64,000 nucleotides of DNA from Vibrio sp. FE10 (GCF_030297155.1 NZ_AP028068.1:1736001-1800000); one strand, 5' to 3'; shown: positions 20,964 through 31,620, counted from the first letter of the stretch. The notes: generated by a model not told the origin, from the sequence alone. A program made the numbers and translations.

Positions 20964-21332
20964 ATGCAAATCAGTGTGGATGTACACAATTATATGGAAA
21001 CGCTTGTTGGTCATGTACTGGCTACCGAGGAGTATGTGTCGAGTTATACAAGTGAGCAGCTTGCCGATCTCGCTTGCCTTGCGTTGGGCCAACTGAAACC
21101 TATCTATATCCGTTTTGATATTGATTTTCTTTCGGCATTACCGGAAGACAAATTAGTGCTCTATAAAAGAAATAGTGAGATCGCAGTCAAAAATGCAGAA
21201 AGCATGATTATTGAGGATCGAAGACGAGATCGAACGGACAATGTGCCCGTTATATTTAGTCAACACAATTTTGACGATGACGTAGAATTGCAATGGTATG
21301 AAAAGCCATTGTTGAACACTAAACAGTCGTGA
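20964..21332 (+). CDS. ComFB-family protein (possible cyclic di-GMP receptor)
   Basis: 122 residues matching the late-competence ComFB family, including the helical core LADLACLALGQLKPIYIRFDIDFLSAL. ComFB-like proteins in cyanobacteria bind cyclic di-GMP; in vibrios the role is not established. Three GGDEF proteins are encoded within about 14 kb, which fits a cyclic di-GMP role, but this is inference. It starts after a strong GGAGG site. The HlyU-family gene follows 39 bp later, possibly co-transcribed. Confidence 0.8.
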   Translation: MQISVDVHNYMETLVGHVLATEEYVSSYTSEQLADLACLALGQLKPIYIRFDIDFLSALPEDKLVLYKRNSEIAVKNAESMIIEDRRRDRTDNVPVIFSQHNFDDDVELQWYEKPLLNTKQS

Positions 21333-21371
21333 TAGTTTAGTGTCAGTACGGTCATTTAAGGAGTAAAAAAC

Positions 21372-21653
21372 GTGGGATTCTTTTCTAGATTATTTGGTGG
21401 CAAAGAAAAAACCGAACAAAAAGTAGAGATTGAGCCAGTGGAATATAAAGGCTTCAATATCTATCAAGACGCCATTGCAGAATCTGGTCAGTACCGTGTG
21501 GCTGGTCGTATCGAGAAGGAAATCGACGGTGAAACTAAAACTCATCGTTTTATTCGTTCTGATGTTGTTTCAAACAAACAAGACGCCGATGAATTGATGC
21601 TTAAAAAATCGCAAATGTTCATTGACCAAATGGGCGACAATATATTTAGCTAA
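21372..21653 (+). CDS. HlyU-family (PF10115-type) small protein
   Basis: 93 residues starting at GTG with AAGGAG upstream. The sequence MGFFSRLFGGKEK, then VEYKGFNIYQDAIAESGQYRVAGRIEKE and HRFIRSDV, fits the short family labelled HlyU transcriptional activator in Pfam. This is not the ArsR-type HlyU of V. vulnificus, and direct DNA binding is doubtful. A strong terminator follows. Confidence 0.8.
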   Translation: MGFFSRLFGGKEKTEQKVEIEPVEYKGFNIYQDAIAESGQYRVAGRIEKEIDGETKTHRFIRSDVVSNKQDADELMLKKSQMFIDQMGDNIFS

Positions 21654-21690
21654 CCAATTAGGGTTAGAATTGATGTTGGTCATAATTTAG

Positions 21691-21725
21691 AGAGCTTTCA
21701 GTGTATATGCTGAAAGCTCTTTTTA
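21691..21725 (+). terminator. Intrinsic terminator
   Basis: AGAGCTTTCAG pairs perfectly with CTGAAAGCTCT over an 8-nt loop, then TTTTT. Confidence 0.9.
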
Positions 21726-21952
21726 GTTTTAGGGATAAAGAACAGCTAGTAGGTTGTTATTAAAAGGATTATCGGCAAGTGGTTTGACCTCTTTATTCGA
21801 GAGAGCCGTCATTTATCTAAATTAAGTGCTCAAAATCCATCCAAATCGTTATAAGTAATAACTTTTCCTGTTCTTTGAACAAAACGCTTGAAGTATTAGT
21901 TGTCGTTAGATACAAACGAATAAGTCATTGTGCCAATAGTCAAGGAATCGCT

Positions 21953-23500
21953 ATGCAAATTGGTGTACCAAAAGAAACACTCGCAGGTGAAACGCGAGTC
22001 GCTGCATCGCCGAAATCGGTAGAACAGCTTCTAAAATTAGGATTTGAAGTTTGTGTTGAATCACAAGCAGGTGCGTTAGCAAGTTTTGATGATACAGCTT
22101 ATGAACAAGCTGGAGCAAAAGTTGTAACCGCAGATGAAGCTTGGAAATCCGATATTATCTTTAAAGTTAACGCTCCCATCGTTGACGAGTCTAAAAATGA
22201 AATCGAGTTACTTAAAGATGGCGCAACACTGGTCAGCTTTATTTGGCCTGCCCAAAACCCAGAATTAATGGAACAGCTTTCTAGCCGTAATGTTAATGTG
22301 ATGGCAATGGACTCGGTACCACGTATTTCTAGAGCTCAAGCTTTGGATGCATTGAGCTCTATGGCAAACATTGCGGGTTACCGCGCTGTTGTTGAAGCCG
22401 CTCATGAGTTTGGTCGTTTCTTTACAGGTCAAATTACGGCTGCAGGTAAGGTTCCACCAGCGAAAGTATTGGTTGCTGGTGCGGGTGTTGCTGGCCTTGC
22501 GGCTATTGGCGCTGCGGGTAGCTTAGGTGCGATCGTTCGTTCATTCGATGTTCGTCCTGAAGTAAAAGAGCAAGTCGAGTCTATGGGCGCTGAATTCTTG
22601 GAAGTCGATTTCAAAGAAGACACAAGCGCTGGTGATGGCTACGCGAAAGAGATGTCTGACGCGTTCAACAAGAAAGCAGAAGAGCTCTACGCGGCTCAAG
22701 CGAAAGACGTTGATATCATCATTACGACGGCACTGATTCCAGGGCGTCCTGCGCCTAAGCTGATCACAAAAGAAATGGTAGATAGCATGAGCGCGGGTAG
22801 CGTGATTGTGGATCTTGCAGCGGCCAATGGTGGTAACTGTGAATATACCGTTGCTGATAAAGTGATCACGACCGCTAATGGCGTAAAAGTTGTGGGTTAC
22901 ACCGACATGGTCGGTCGCTTGCCGACTCAGTCGTCTCAACTGTACGCAACTAACTTGGTTAACTTGCTGAAACTGCTTTGCAAAGAGAAAGACGGCAATA
23001 TCGATATCGACTTTGAAGATGTTGTGATTCGTGGTGTTACCGTGGTTAAAGCGGGCGAAGTCACTTGGCCAGCTCCACCAATTCAAGTTTCAGCGCAACC
23101 TCAACAAGCGAAACCTCAAGCTGTTAAGCCACAACCAAAAGTTCAAGAGCCTGTTTCCCCGGTTAAGAAAGCGGCGGGTATGGCAGTGGCAGTTGGTGCC
23201 TTTGCTTGGATAGCTTCGGTTGCGCCGGCTGCGTTCTTATCTCACTTTACCGTTTTTGTTCTCGCTTGTGTGGTGGGTTATTACGTAGTTTGGAATGTGA
23301 GTCATTCTCTGCATACGCCTTTGATGTCAGTAACAAACGCAATCTCAGGGATCATTGTTGTGGGCGCATTGTTGCAAATAGGACAAGGAAGTGGCGTTGT
23401 CACGTTCTTATCATTTATTGCCGTATTAATTGCAAGTATCAATATCTTTGGTGGCTTTACCGTGACCAAACGTATGCTTGAAATGTTCCGTAAAGACTAA
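21953..23500 (+). CDS. pntA: NAD(P) transhydrogenase subunit alpha
   Basis: Couples hydride transfer from NADH to NADP+ to proton entry. Domain I (NAD-binding): [40 protein letters not shown], Rossmann [12 protein letters not shown]. After a Gln/Pro/Lys linker (about 385-415) come four C-terminal membrane helices. The frame is open to TTG 21875, but ATG 21953 with AAGGAA upstream gives the exact family N-terminus (515 residues). Confidence 0.96.
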   Translation: MQIGVPKETLAGETRVAASPKSVEQLLKLGFEVCVESQAGALASFDDTAYEQAGAKVVTADEAWKSDIIFKVNAPIVDESKNEIELLKDGATLVSFIWPAQNPELMEQLSSRNVNVMAMDSVPRISRAQALDALSSMANIAGYRAVVEAAHEFGRFFTGQITAAGKVPPAKVLVAGAGVAGLAAIGAAGSLGAIVRSFDVRPEVKEQVESMGAEFLEVDFKEDTSAGDGYAKEMSDAFNKKAEELYAAQAKDVDIIITTALIPGRPAPKLITKEMVDSMSAGSVIVDLAAANGGNCEYTVADKVITTANGVKVVGYTDMVGRLPTQSSQLYATNLVNLLKLLCKEKDGNIDIDFEDVVIRGVTVVKAGEVTWPAPPIQVSAQPQQAKPQAVKPQPKVQEPVSPVKKAAGMAVAVGAFAWIASVAPAAFLSHFTVFVLACVVGYYVVWNVSHSLHTPLMSVTNAISGIIVVGALLQIGQGSGVVTFLSFIAVLIASINIFGGFTVTKRMLEMFRKD

Positions 23501-23510
23501 GGAGTAGCAG

Positions 23511-24890
23511 ATGTCTGAAGGATTAGTACAAGCAGCTTATATCATAGCTGCTGTATTCTTTATAATGAGCTTAGCCGGACTATCGAAACAGGAATCTGCT
23601 CGCGCAGGTAACTATTACGGTATCACTGGTATGGCAATCGCATTGATCGCAACGATCTTTGGCCCTCACTCTGCAGGTATTGTGTGGATCATCATTGCTA
23701 TGGTGATCGGTGGTGGTATTGGTATCCACTACGCGAAGAAAGTAGAAATGACAGAAATGCCTGAGCTGGTGGCTATTTTGCACAGCTTCGTAGGTATGGC
23801 TGCGGTACTTGTTGGTTACAACAGCTACATTGACGCACCAGAAGCGGCAACCCACGCAGAACACGTTATCCATCTTGTAGAAGTTTTCCTTGGCGTGTTT
23901 ATCGGTGCGGTTACGTTCACGGGCTCTATTGTTGCGTTTGGTAAGCTTCGTGGGACGATTTCATCGTCTGCATTGAACATCCCTCATAAGCACAAGTGGA
24001 ACCTAGCGGCTATCGTTGCTTCTACATTGCTAATGATTATGTTCGTTAAAGCGGATGGCAGCATGTTTGCTCTTATGCTGATGACGCTTATCGCATTTGC
24101 TTTCGGTTACCACTTGGTGGCATCGATTGGTGGTGCAGATATGCCAGTGGTTGTATCGATGCTGAACTCTTACTCTGGTTGGGCAGCAGCGGCAGCAGGT
24201 TTCATGCTTGCAAACGACCTGTTGATCGTAACCGGTGCATTGGTTGGTTCGTCAGGTGCGATTCTGTCTTACATCATGTGTAAGGCAATGAACCGCTCGT
24301 TCATTAGCGTTATTGCTGGTGGATTTGGCCAAGAAGTGGTTGTGTCTGATGGCGATGAAGAGCAGGGTGAACACCGCGAAACATCAGCTGAAGATGTGGC
24401 TGACATGCTGAAAAACTCTAAGTCAGTCATCATCACTCCAGGATACGGCATGGCAGTAGCTCAAGCTCAATATCCAGTGCATGAAATCACTGAGAAGCTA
24501 AGAGCGCAGGGCATTAATGTTCGATTTGGCATCCACCCAGTTGCTGGTCGATTGCCGGGTCACATGAACGTACTGCTTGCTGAAGCGAAAGTACCTTATG
24601 ATGTTGTTCTTGAAATGGACGAAATCAATGATGACTTTAATGAGACAGATACTGTATTGGTTATTGGTGCAAACGACACCGTAAACCCTGCAGCATTGGA
24701 AGATCCAAACAGCCCAATCGCTGGTATGCCAGTGCTTGAAGTTTGGAACGCTCAAAATGTTATCGTGTTCAAACGTTCTATGAATACAGGTTATGCCGGT
24801 GTGCAAAACCCGTTGTTCTTTAAAGACAATACTCAGATGTTGTTTGGTGATGCGAAGAAAAGCTGCTTAAGCATTTTAGAACATCTATAA
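23511..24890 (+). CDS. pntB: NAD(P) transhydrogenase subunit beta
   Basis: Membrane and NADP-binding subunit, 459 residues. About nine helices, including the conserved [12 protein letters not shown] region in the proton path, then the NADP(H)-binding domain III with [13 protein letters not shown] and [14 protein letters not shown]. It begins 10 bp after pntA behind AAGGAG. The operon ends at the terminator at 24915-24950. Confidence 0.97.
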   Translation: MSEGLVQAAYIIAAVFFIMSLAGLSKQESARAGNYYGITGMAIALIATIFGPHSAGIVWIIIAMVIGGGIGIHYAKKVEMTEMPELVAILHSFVGMAAVLVGYNSYIDAPEAATHAEHVIHLVEVFLGVFIGAVTFTGSIVAFGKLRGTISSSALNIPHKHKWNLAAIVASTLLMIMFVKADGSMFALMLMTLIAFAFGYHLVASIGGADMPVVVSMLNSYSGWAAAAAGFMLANDLLIVTGALVGSSGAILSYIMCKAMNRSFISVIAGGFGQEVVVSDGDEEQGEHRETSAEDVADMLKNSKSVIITPGYGMAVAQAQYPVHEITEKLRAQGINVRFGIHPVAGRLPGHMNVLLAEAKVPYDVVLEMDEINDDFNETDTVLVIGANDTVNPAALEDPNSPIAGMPVLEVWNAQNVIVFKRSMNTGYAGVQNPLFFKDNTQMLFGDAKKSCLSILEHL

Positions 24891-24914
24891 ACCGGAACAA
24901 TTCTGCAGTAAAAC

Positions 24915-24950
24915 TAAGGAGCTCATATGAGCTTATGAGCTCCTTTTTTT
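24915..24950 (+). terminator. Intrinsic terminator after pntAB
   Basis: AAGGAGCTCA pairs with TGAGCTCCTT and runs into seven T. Confidence 0.9.
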
Positions 24951-25184
24951 GATTCTAGTGAACTAAGCAGTTTAGAATCTAAGAACTTATTGTGCGCACA
25001 GATGCATTTCTTGTATTGGCAATAAGAGCAGGGTATTCACGGGTAAATTGATTGGTGAGCCCGCCGATTAAAGCTCGTAATCGTTTTCTCTTCAAATACA
25101 CACCACTTTTCATGCGGTTAAAAATTTATCTTTGATAGCGAATGGTATATATTTGATTGATCTGTATGAATTTGCGCTTGGTTT

Positions 25185-26639
25185 GTGATCATCAAAAGAA
25201 TATATACTCTGTTCATCGCTTCGTTAGTCGTTTCAGCAAATGCGTTTGCTGATTCTTTGCCTGAGCGTATCGATCACTTTACTAAGTTGTTTGATCATCA
25301 AACGGCCATCGAGTCTTATGATATTCGATTGCTTCAGGCGGATTATCCAACTCGCTTGATCATGCCGTCTTCAATGCTGCCACAAACAGCAGAGTACCCA
25401 TTAAAAGATATTCAACGCCTCTACCAGTTATCTAAGACGTGTAGCGGGAAATTACCACTTAGCCCATTAATCACTGAGCCTTTGGTGTTTACTCGCGCAA
25501 TGTGTAAAGGCACTAAACTTTCTGATCGTTGGTTTAGTCGTAGTGGGCTTATCCACCCAGGTGGTGGTTCTTATGCCGCGCGTTACGTTGAAAAGTACCC
25601 TGATAAGTTCGACTCCTTGAAGCGCTTTATGCATATTCAAGAGCGCCCAAACGTCGAACATGATGAATTGTTATCTCGCTTGCAGGATATGGACAGCGAA
25701 GCGATTACGGCACTGCTGGCTGGTGCAAGCATGTTTGTCGAACTTGATGAAATGTGGGTTAAACGCGGCGACAGATACTATTTATACAAAGAACCTGTTT
25801 GGTCTGAAAACGCAACACTAGCGGGTTTATCGCTCAGTTTATCTTCAGAAGGCAACAGTTGTTTCGTTCAACGCGGTAACGTGTGTTGGGAGATAGAAGA
25901 TCACTCGGAACTTCTGCAAGTCGCCATGTTCATACTGGTGTTTGCCAATATCATGCTTGTGGTGGGTTGGGCGATATACCGTTGGAACAGTAAGAAGCAA
26001 GAGATGAAAAGTCGAATGCTTGTCCTTCAGATCTTAACGCACGAACTAAGAACACCGATCGCGAGTTTATCTCTAACGGTTGAAGGCTTTAGACGTGAAT
26101 TCGAACACTTACCAGAAACGGTATATGATGAATTCCGTCGACTTTGTGAAGACACTCGTCGTTTAAGGCAGTTAGCTGAAGCGAGTAAAGATTACCTGCA
26201 GTCGGATAATCAACCACTGGCCACTGAGTGGGTGCCGAGTGTACAAGAATGGCTTGAATATAAAGTCGAAGAAGATTTTGCTCCGGGTATCGAACTCCGA
26301 GTAAACAAAGACATTGCTGCAAAATTGAACGTATATTGGTTAGGTACGTGTATCGATAACCTGATCAGAAACGCCGTGAAATACGGTGTGGCTCCAGTGA
26401 TACTAGAACTGAATACTTCTGACAAGAAGCTGACATTCAAAGTTATAGATAATGGAGACTTGTCCCGTAAAGATTGGGGGCAACTAAGAAAGCCATTTGT
26501 AAGTAAAAGTGGACTAGGTTTAGGTCTGACGATAGTGGAATCTATGGTCGGAAAAATGGGCGGTCACATGACGCTGATAGGCCCCCCAACAACATTTATT
26601 TTGGAGATACCTTGTGAAACAGACATTGCTTCTCGTTGA
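25185..26639 (+). CDS. vxrA: Sensor histidine kinase VxrA (DUF3404 sensor)
   Basis: Envelope-stress sensor kinase; in V. cholerae VxrAB (WigKR) controls cell-wall synthesis, type VI secretion and biofilm. GTG start gives a signal peptide (MIIKRIYTLFIASLVVSANAFA), a periplasmic domain of about 220 residues, one TM at about 246-266, the H-box LTHELRTPIASLSL and an ATPase domain with NLIRNAVKYG and GLGLGLTIV. It overlaps vxrB by 26 bp. Placement right after pntAB is as I recall for V. cholerae chromosome II. Confidence 0.92.
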   Translation: MIIKRIYTLFIASLVVSANAFADSLPERIDHFTKLFDHQTAIESYDIRLLQADYPTRLIMPSSMLPQTAEYPLKDIQRLYQLSKTCSGKLPLSPLITEPLVFTRAMCKGTKLSDRWFSRSGLIHPGGGSYAARYVEKYPDKFDSLKRFMHIQERPNVEHDELLSRLQDMDSEAITALLAGASMFVELDEMWVKRGDRYYLYKEPVWSENATLAGLSLSLSSEGNSCFVQRGNVCWEIEDHSELLQVAMFILVFANIMLVVGWAIYRWNSKKQEMKSRMLVLQILTHELRTPIASLSLTVEGFRREFEHLPETVYDEFRRLCEDTRRLRQLAEASKDYLQSDNQPLATEWVPSVQEWLEYKVEEDFAPGIELRVNKDIAAKLNVYWLGTCIDNLIRNAVKYGVAPVILELNTSDKKLTFKVIDNGDLSRKDWGQLRKPFVSKSGLGLGLTIVESMVGKMGGHMTLIGPPTTFILEIPCETDIASR

Positions 26640-27273
26640 AGATGATAAGAATTTAGCTGACGGTTTATTAGTTAGCCTTGAGCAAGCTGGATATGAATGT
26701 TTGCATGCAGAGTTAATCTCTGAAGTTGAAGGCTACTGGGAGCAAGCGGATCTAGTGATTCTAGATCGACAACTGCCAGACGGTGACTCAGTAGATTCAC
26801 TACCAGCTTGGAAGAAGAAGAAAGACATTCCTGTCATTTTGCTGACGGCACTTGTGACAGTAAAAGACAAAGTCGCGGGCCTAGATTCAGGTGCAAACGA
26901 CTACCTAACGAAGCCTTTCGCAGAAGCGGAACTGTTCGCTCGAATCCGTGCGCAGTTACGTCTGCCAGATGCTGAAGAGCAAGATGCATCAAAAGTGATG
27001 GCTCAGAACCTTGTTATCGACAAAGCTACTCGCGAAGTGTTTTTTAACGAGCTAGAAGTCACGCTAACACGTACTGAATTTGATCTACTCTTGTTCTTGG
27101 CAAGCAACTTGGGTCGCGTATTCACCCGTGATGAATTGCTTGACCACGTATGGGGTTACAACCATTTCCCAACAACACGTACCGTAGATACGCACGTTCT
27201 TCAACTAAGACAGAAATTACCAGGTCTTGAGATCGAAACGCTTCGTGGCGTTGGTTATAAGATGAAAGCGTAA
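26614..27273 (+). CDS. vxrB: OmpR-type response regulator VxrB
   Basis: 219 residues. Receiver: LLLVEDDKNLADGL, Asp in LVILDRQLPDGD, Lys in DYLTKPF. C-terminal winged helix: LTRTEFDLLLFLASNLGRVFTRDELLDHVWG and TVDTHVLQLRQKL. GTG start within the end of vxrA; its stop overlaps the start of vxrC by one base. Partner of VxrA. Confidence 0.93.
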   Translation: MKQTLLLVEDDKNLADGLLVSLEQAGYECLHAELISEVEGYWEQADLVILDRQLPDGDSVDSLPAWKKKKDIPVILLTALVTVKDKVAGLDSGANDYLTKPFAEAELFARIRAQLRLPDAEEQDASKVMAQNLVIDKATREVFFNELEVTLTRTEFDLLLFLASNLGRVFTRDELLDHVWGYNHFPTTRTVDTHVLQLRQKLPGLEIETLRGVGYKMKA

Positions 27274-28160
27274 TGAAAAAAGCCTTACTTCCACTGTTAG
27301 CGTTAGCAAGTATCGTTAGCCCGGCACAAGCGGCCGATTGGTTTAAGAATAGTGATACTCTGACGCAAGTGCACAAACATCTGCTGGATAACGACTTATC
27401 CCAGATGTTTGATTCATTAGTGGAAGTTTGGCAAATTAATTCTTCTCAAGTAAGAGAAGATCACCTCAATGAATTATTTGACCAAGCGTTGAATAAGGAT
27501 TGTGGAAAAACCCTCACCAAAAAGACCTTACCGGAATGGATTAATTCGGTGGTCGTCAAAAGACACACCATTCAAAGCCCTGGACGAGATACGTTTAGAG
27601 TCGTTATCGAAGTTGAATCTGAAGAGAATATCCAAGACATCACCTTCGAGAAATGGGTCGACAAAGTTGTATCATCAGACAGCGAACTCACTAAAGACAA
27701 CGAAGTCGTGAATAACGCTTCAGTCAGTCTTTATAAGCAACGTTACAATTTACCTTCTCAATTGGACTCTGGCTTATACCGTTTGAATGTGAAAGCCGAA
27801 GGTGGCGTAGCATGGAGCACTTGGATCATTCTTGGTGAAATTACGATGCGACAACAAGTACGTTGGGCATCTAAAGACACCTGGAGAATCGACAAAAAAG
27901 AGCTTCTTAACCCATATTGCCCATTACCAAAGTTAGATGTTGGTTTGTACGATTACATCGACGAACATTATGAACAGGTGTGGGGAAAAAGCTACGAGTC
28001 AGATTATCCCATCAGTTTAAGTGCTGAAGAAGTTCCTAATGATCGCTACGTTTTGGCAGTTTCGATGATACATTCGCGCTGGCAAGGTGACATAGCGATA
28101 GAACAAGCACAAACTATCAGTAAAACTTATGATATTTCTAGCGAAGAAGAGTTAAAGTAA
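27273..28160 (+). CDS. vxrC: VxrC, DUF2861-type periplasmic protein
   Basis: 295 residues with signal peptide MKKALLPLLALASIVSPAQA. No catalytic motif recognised. One Cys pair candidate (DCGK, YCPL). Position directly after vxrB, start codon overlapping its stop, identifies it as the vxrC position; the molecular function is unknown. Confidence 0.85.
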   Translation: MKKALLPLLALASIVSPAQAADWFKNSDTLTQVHKHLLDNDLSQMFDSLVEVWQINSSQVREDHLNELFDQALNKDCGKTLTKKTLPEWINSVVVKRHTIQSPGRDTFRVVIEVESEENIQDITFEKWVDKVVSSDSELTKDNEVVNNASVSLYKQRYNLPSQLDSGLYRLNVKAEGGVAWSTWIILGEITMRQQVRWASKDTWRIDKKELLNPYCPLPKLDVGLYDYIDEHYEQVWGKSYESDYPISLSAEEVPNDRYVLAVSMIHSRWQGDIAIEQAQTISKTYDISSEEELK

Positions 28161-28210
28161 TTTAAAATTGTGCCGTTAACTATGTAAGGGATCTAACAAA
28201 GATAAACGGC

Positions 28211-29359
28211 ATGAAAAAAACTACTAAACTACTCGCAACGTCAATTGCATTCGCCAGTCTTCCTCTTTCAGCAGCAAACTACGCCATTGAAGCGCGTGGT
28301 GATGCGATGGGTGGTGTTGGTGTTGTTTCTGCAAACTTCTTAACCGCTCCATTCTATAATCCAGCATTGGTTGCTATCTATCGTCGTAACGATGATATGG
28401 GTATGATTACGCCAAGTTTTGGTGGTAGCTATAACGACCCAGACGACATGAAGTCGAACATCGATAGTGTTGTTGATGCTTCAAACACTGCAGACTTAGA
28501 TGCCGCACTGAATAAACTGGATGGCAACCAAGCCAACGTTGAATTGGGCGGTGTCGTTGCATTCGCACTTCCTAACCAGTTTGTTGCTGCAAACCTTTTC
28601 GCGAAAGCTTACACAGAATCATTTGCGACCCCTAATGTTTACAGCACGGGTTCAGATACCGACAAGCTTGAGTTGTCTACTGTAGAAGCTGTTTCTATTG
28701 GAGTTGCAGAGGTTGGTCTTTCTCTAGCAAAATACCAAACCTTTATGGGCCAACACATCTCATTTGGTATCACACCTAAGATCCAACGCATTTACACATA
28801 CAACTACGTTGCTTCAGTTAATGATTACGACTTATCTGACGTAAGAGAAAACAGTGACGGTGAAACAGCCTTCAACATGGACGCTGGTGCACTTTGGTTC
28901 TTCGGTCCATTCCGAGTCGGTGTTGCGGCTACCAACTTGATCTCTCGAGATATCGAAACTAAAGATACAACAAGAACACTAACCAGCAGCACAACTGGCG
29001 CGACTCACCAAGTCGGCGGTAAATACACTTATCAACTTGAGCCGGTTTACACCGTTGGTGCAGGTATTGTGTCTGACTACTTTACGTTTAGTGTCGATTA
29101 CGATTTGAATGAGACTGAAAAGTTTACTTCGTTCGAAGACAACGAACAGATGATTCGTGTTGGTACCGAAGTTGATCTTCTACGTCAGCTTAAGCTAAGG
29201 GGAGGGTACTACAAGAACCTGGCTTACTCTGATTCAGAAGGAACAGTCACAGCCGGTATTGGTATTTCGCCACTCAACTTGTTCCAGTTAGATCTAAGTG
29301 CTAACTACACGAACGAAAATGCAATGGGCGCTTCAATCAATTTCCTTGCTAGTTACTAA
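28211..29359 (+). CDS. vxrD: VxrD, TraF-domain outer-membrane protein
   Basis: 382 residues, signal peptide MKKTTKLLATSIAFASLPLSA, then FadL/TraF_2-like beta-barrel sequence (YAIEARGDAMGGVGVVSANFLTAPFYNPAL). It is often annotated as conjugal transfer TraF, but no conjugation genes are nearby and the operon context points to an envelope function. It follows vxrC by 50 bp. A KOPS-like GGGGAGGG lies at 29199-29206. Confidence 0.83.
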   Translation: MKKTTKLLATSIAFASLPLSAANYAIEARGDAMGGVGVVSANFLTAPFYNPALVAIYRRNDDMGMITPSFGGSYNDPDDMKSNIDSVVDASNTADLDAALNKLDGNQANVELGGVVAFALPNQFVAANLFAKAYTESFATPNVYSTGSDTDKLELSTVEAVSIGVAEVGLSLAKYQTFMGQHISFGITPKIQRIYTYNYVASVNDYDLSDVRENSDGETAFNMDAGALWFFGPFRVGVAATNLISRDIETKDTTRTLTSSTTGATHQVGGKYTYQLEPVYTVGAGIVSDYFTFSVDYDLNETEKFTSFEDNEQMIRVGTEVDLLRQLKLRGGYYKNLAYSDSEGTVTAGIGISPLNLFQLDLSANYTNENAMGASINFLASY

Positions 29360-29400
29360 CAGTCCTTATATAGTTCTGCTCCTAAATAAAGGAGCAGAGC

Positions 29401-29553
29401 ATGCTAAACGACTTACCAACCCTTTCTCACGAAGAACAACAGAAAGCTGTTGAACGAATTCAAGAAATGATGACTCAGGGCATCAGCACAGCACAAGCTA
29501 TCAAAATCGTTGCTGAGCAAATTCGTGAAGAAATGAGTAATAAAGAAGAGTAG
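29401..29553 (+). CDS. vxrE: VxrE, YoaH/UPF0181-family small protein
   Basis: 50 residues starting [20 protein letters not shown] and containing ITQ-type helix [20 protein letters not shown], diagnostic of the UPF0181 family. AAGGAG lies 6 bases before the ATG. Last gene of vxrABCDE; the terminator begins in its stop codon. Confidence 0.9.
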   Translation: MLNDLPTLSHEEQQKAVERIQEMMTQGISTAQAIKIVAEQIREEMSNKEE

Positions 29554-29576
29554 GGCATCAGCCCTTCTTTTTTAAC
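29552..29576 (+). terminator. Intrinsic terminator of the vxr operon
   Basis: AGGGC-ATCA-GCCCT stem followed by TCTTTTTT. Confidence 0.8.
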
Positions 29577-30351
29577 ACATTAGTGCACTATAACTAAATA
29601 TATTACCCTCTAGTATATTATCTCGTACATACCCACTCTTTAGTTCCCACTAAATCTCAACCCGCCCACAACTCTCAAATTTTTATTATTCAATAGCTTA
29701 CATCAGAGCAATCCACTTTATAGGGTTTTCTCTGTTTCTATTTGTAATTAAATTACAGCAAGATCTGAAAGTAAAACAATTGCCATTTTAGGTGTCAGTA
29801 TTTATGTCACCATGTCTAAGTGGTTCAATATATAGCGTTTTTCAAGGCTAGTGACGTTGTGACTTCTGTTTTTAGCGGATACAAGTGTATGGATGTTCAG
29901 AAGCAGACAAATGAGGATTTCATCTAGGAACAGTGCGAGATAAGTAGCGACGGTAATGTTCAAAACCGGTACCGCGAGTGACTTACCACTGGTTAGAGCA
30001 AGCCTTACTCGCCATATATGTGACTTTAAGAACAAGTGCTTAGGAAGCTTAGAGGCGCAAGGAAGAACTGTTTATAGAGCGATTCAGGAACGATACGTAT
30101 CAACAGGAGAATGCCATTGATGACGTTATTACAGGTGGTGTTATCGCAGGTGATGAGATCGCGCTTAGATAGAGGTGTCCGAATCGATTAGAATTCTGAT
30201 GAGACAACAAAGCTTATGAACTTATTTAGTCAGCGGTTAAAAACCTAACGGCTGCTTAAGTGGAGAGTCGATATCAACAGGGTATTGATTGCGCGCTAAT
30301 TGAGTATTAGCAGAGAGTTGAATGTGTAACTGTAATCCAGTCTCGCGAGTC
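29577..30351. other. 775-bp gap with possible gene remnants and a matS-like site
   Basis: No intact gene. A near-match to matS (GTGACGTTGTGAC, one mismatch) is at 29851-29863. An open stretch on + at about 30051-30174 reads like the end of a protein (KEELFIERFRNDTYQQENA then VITGGVIAGDEIALR, stop) with no start. A minus-strand 77-codon frame (29802-30035) has hydrophobic patches but no start signal. These look like decayed coding DNA. Confidence 0.35.
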
Positions 30352-31620
30352 TTAGTAAAACGTAACGACTTGGTTTCGTCCGTTGTCTTTCGCTTGGTAG
30401 AGAGCTTTGTCTGCACGTTTGATGGCAGTACGTATCGATTCATGCTCCTTAAGCTGCGTTACTCCGGTCGAAGCCGTTACTTTAAGGGCTTTAGGCCAAA
30501 GGCTTTGGTCCATTGCTAGGTAAAAATTATCGATAGATTCGTTACACTGTAGCGCAGTTTGTTCCAAGCAAACGAGTAGAAACTCTTCACCACCCCAGCG
30601 ATAAAGCAAGTACTGCTCACCAAGGCTCTCGTTCGCCGTTGCGACAAACTGAATAAGTACTTTGTCACCCACTTCATGGCCATGTTGATCGTTGATCTGC
30701 TTAAAATGGTCTAAATCAAATAACGCGATGTGAATCATTTTTCCTTGTTGCGCCAACCATTCGAAATCATAGAAAGTATCTAACGCTTCGGTTCGGTTTC
30801 TACATCCGGTCAACGGATCGGTTGTGGCCTTTACCTTTAGCTCTTGAATTTCTTGGGTTAAATAGCGTTGTTGCTCTGCTGCACGCATTTTGCTTCGCTG
30901 TGCGATATGTAATGCGCAACCTATATAATAGATGGCATACATCACCCATAGTCCAACCAAAAGCTCAACTAACAAAGCTTTACTGATGATTTTACCGTGG
31001 AAAACAATGCTCGAGATCTTAAGTGAATGATGCCCATCGAGCGTGCTGGCACCAAGCCCAAGTTCAACAGACACCGCGTTTGTAATGTCTACCGCGCTAT
31101 CAGAAACAGGGCGGTTATAATGATCAATCCACCAGAAAGGGACATTGAAGTAGCCCAAATCAATGTGGCTTGCATCTGGTAACGAGAAGTCTAAGCGATT
31201 GAACTTGTTCGACATAGCATCGCCTTTCACGCTGTAATTCTTGTCGTAATTACGAATGTAGAAGCGAAACCTTGGGTCTTCTTGGCCTTGGTAATCCATA
31301 TTAATGGTGACCGAATCGAACGTAGAGAGATCGAGCCCTTTACCTTGTGTCGATATAACGAACTCAATTTCACAGTAGGGTAAGCTATAGGTCCGTTTAA
31401 AGTCACACTGTAACTCGATTCCATCTTCTGACCTGTTTAACGAGCCTACGGTGCCACCATCATGGTCTCTGTCTGTGTGAACGCGTGTAGGGTATTTGTC
31501 TGGTGTAATAACGTGGCTCTTATTCATGAGCGTATTAAATGAGATCAACGACACTAGGGTGGTTGCTAGGCAAAAAATCGAAAGGAATATGTTGAGTTTT
31601 CGGAATGCTTTGTCGCTCAT
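30352..31620 (-). CDS. Membrane diguanylate cyclase with periplasmic beta-rich sensor
   Basis: About 422 residues from ATG 31620 (the frame is open to 31704, but the membrane anchor begins at MSDKAFRKLNIFLSIFCL). TM1 at about 8-28, a periplasmic domain of about 200 residues that resembles a jelly-roll or carbohydrate-binding fold (FRFYIRNYDKNYS, FNVPFWWIDHYNRP), TM2 at about 210-228, then GGDEF: DPLTGCRNRTEALD, HIALFDLDHFKQINDQHGH, YRWGGEEFLLVC. The active site is intact; no RxxD site. The ligand is unknown. It is the last ordinary gene before the accessory region. Confidence 0.9.
   Translation of the reverse strand: MSDKAFRKLNIFLSIFCLATTLVSLISFNTLMNKSHVITPDKYPTRVHTDRDHDGGTVGSLNRSEDGIELQCDFKRTYSLPYCEIEFVISTQGKGLDLSTFDSVTINMDYQGQEDPRFRFYIRNYDKNYSVKGDAMSNKFNRLDFSLPDASHIDLGYFNVPFWWIDHYNRPVSDSAVDITNAVSVELGLGASTLDGHHSLKISSIVFHGKIISKALLVELLVGLWVMYAIYYIGCALHIAQRSKMRAAEQQRYLTQEIQELKVKATTDPLTGCRNRTEALDTFYDFEWLAQQGKMIHIALFDLDHFKQINDQHGHEVGDKVLIQFVATANESLGEQYLLYRWGGEEFLLVCLEQTALQCNESIDNFYLAMDQSLWPKALKVTASTGVTQLKEHESIRTAIKRADKALYQAKDNGRNQVVTFY

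Noticed and set aside
28211..29359. Conjugation gene, from the TraF label
   Set aside because: Operon context is vxrABCDE and no transfer genes are present; the TraF domain name is misleading here.
29802..30035. 77-codon minus-strand frame
   Set aside because: No start signal and low-complexity hydrophobic patches; more likely decayed or non-coding.
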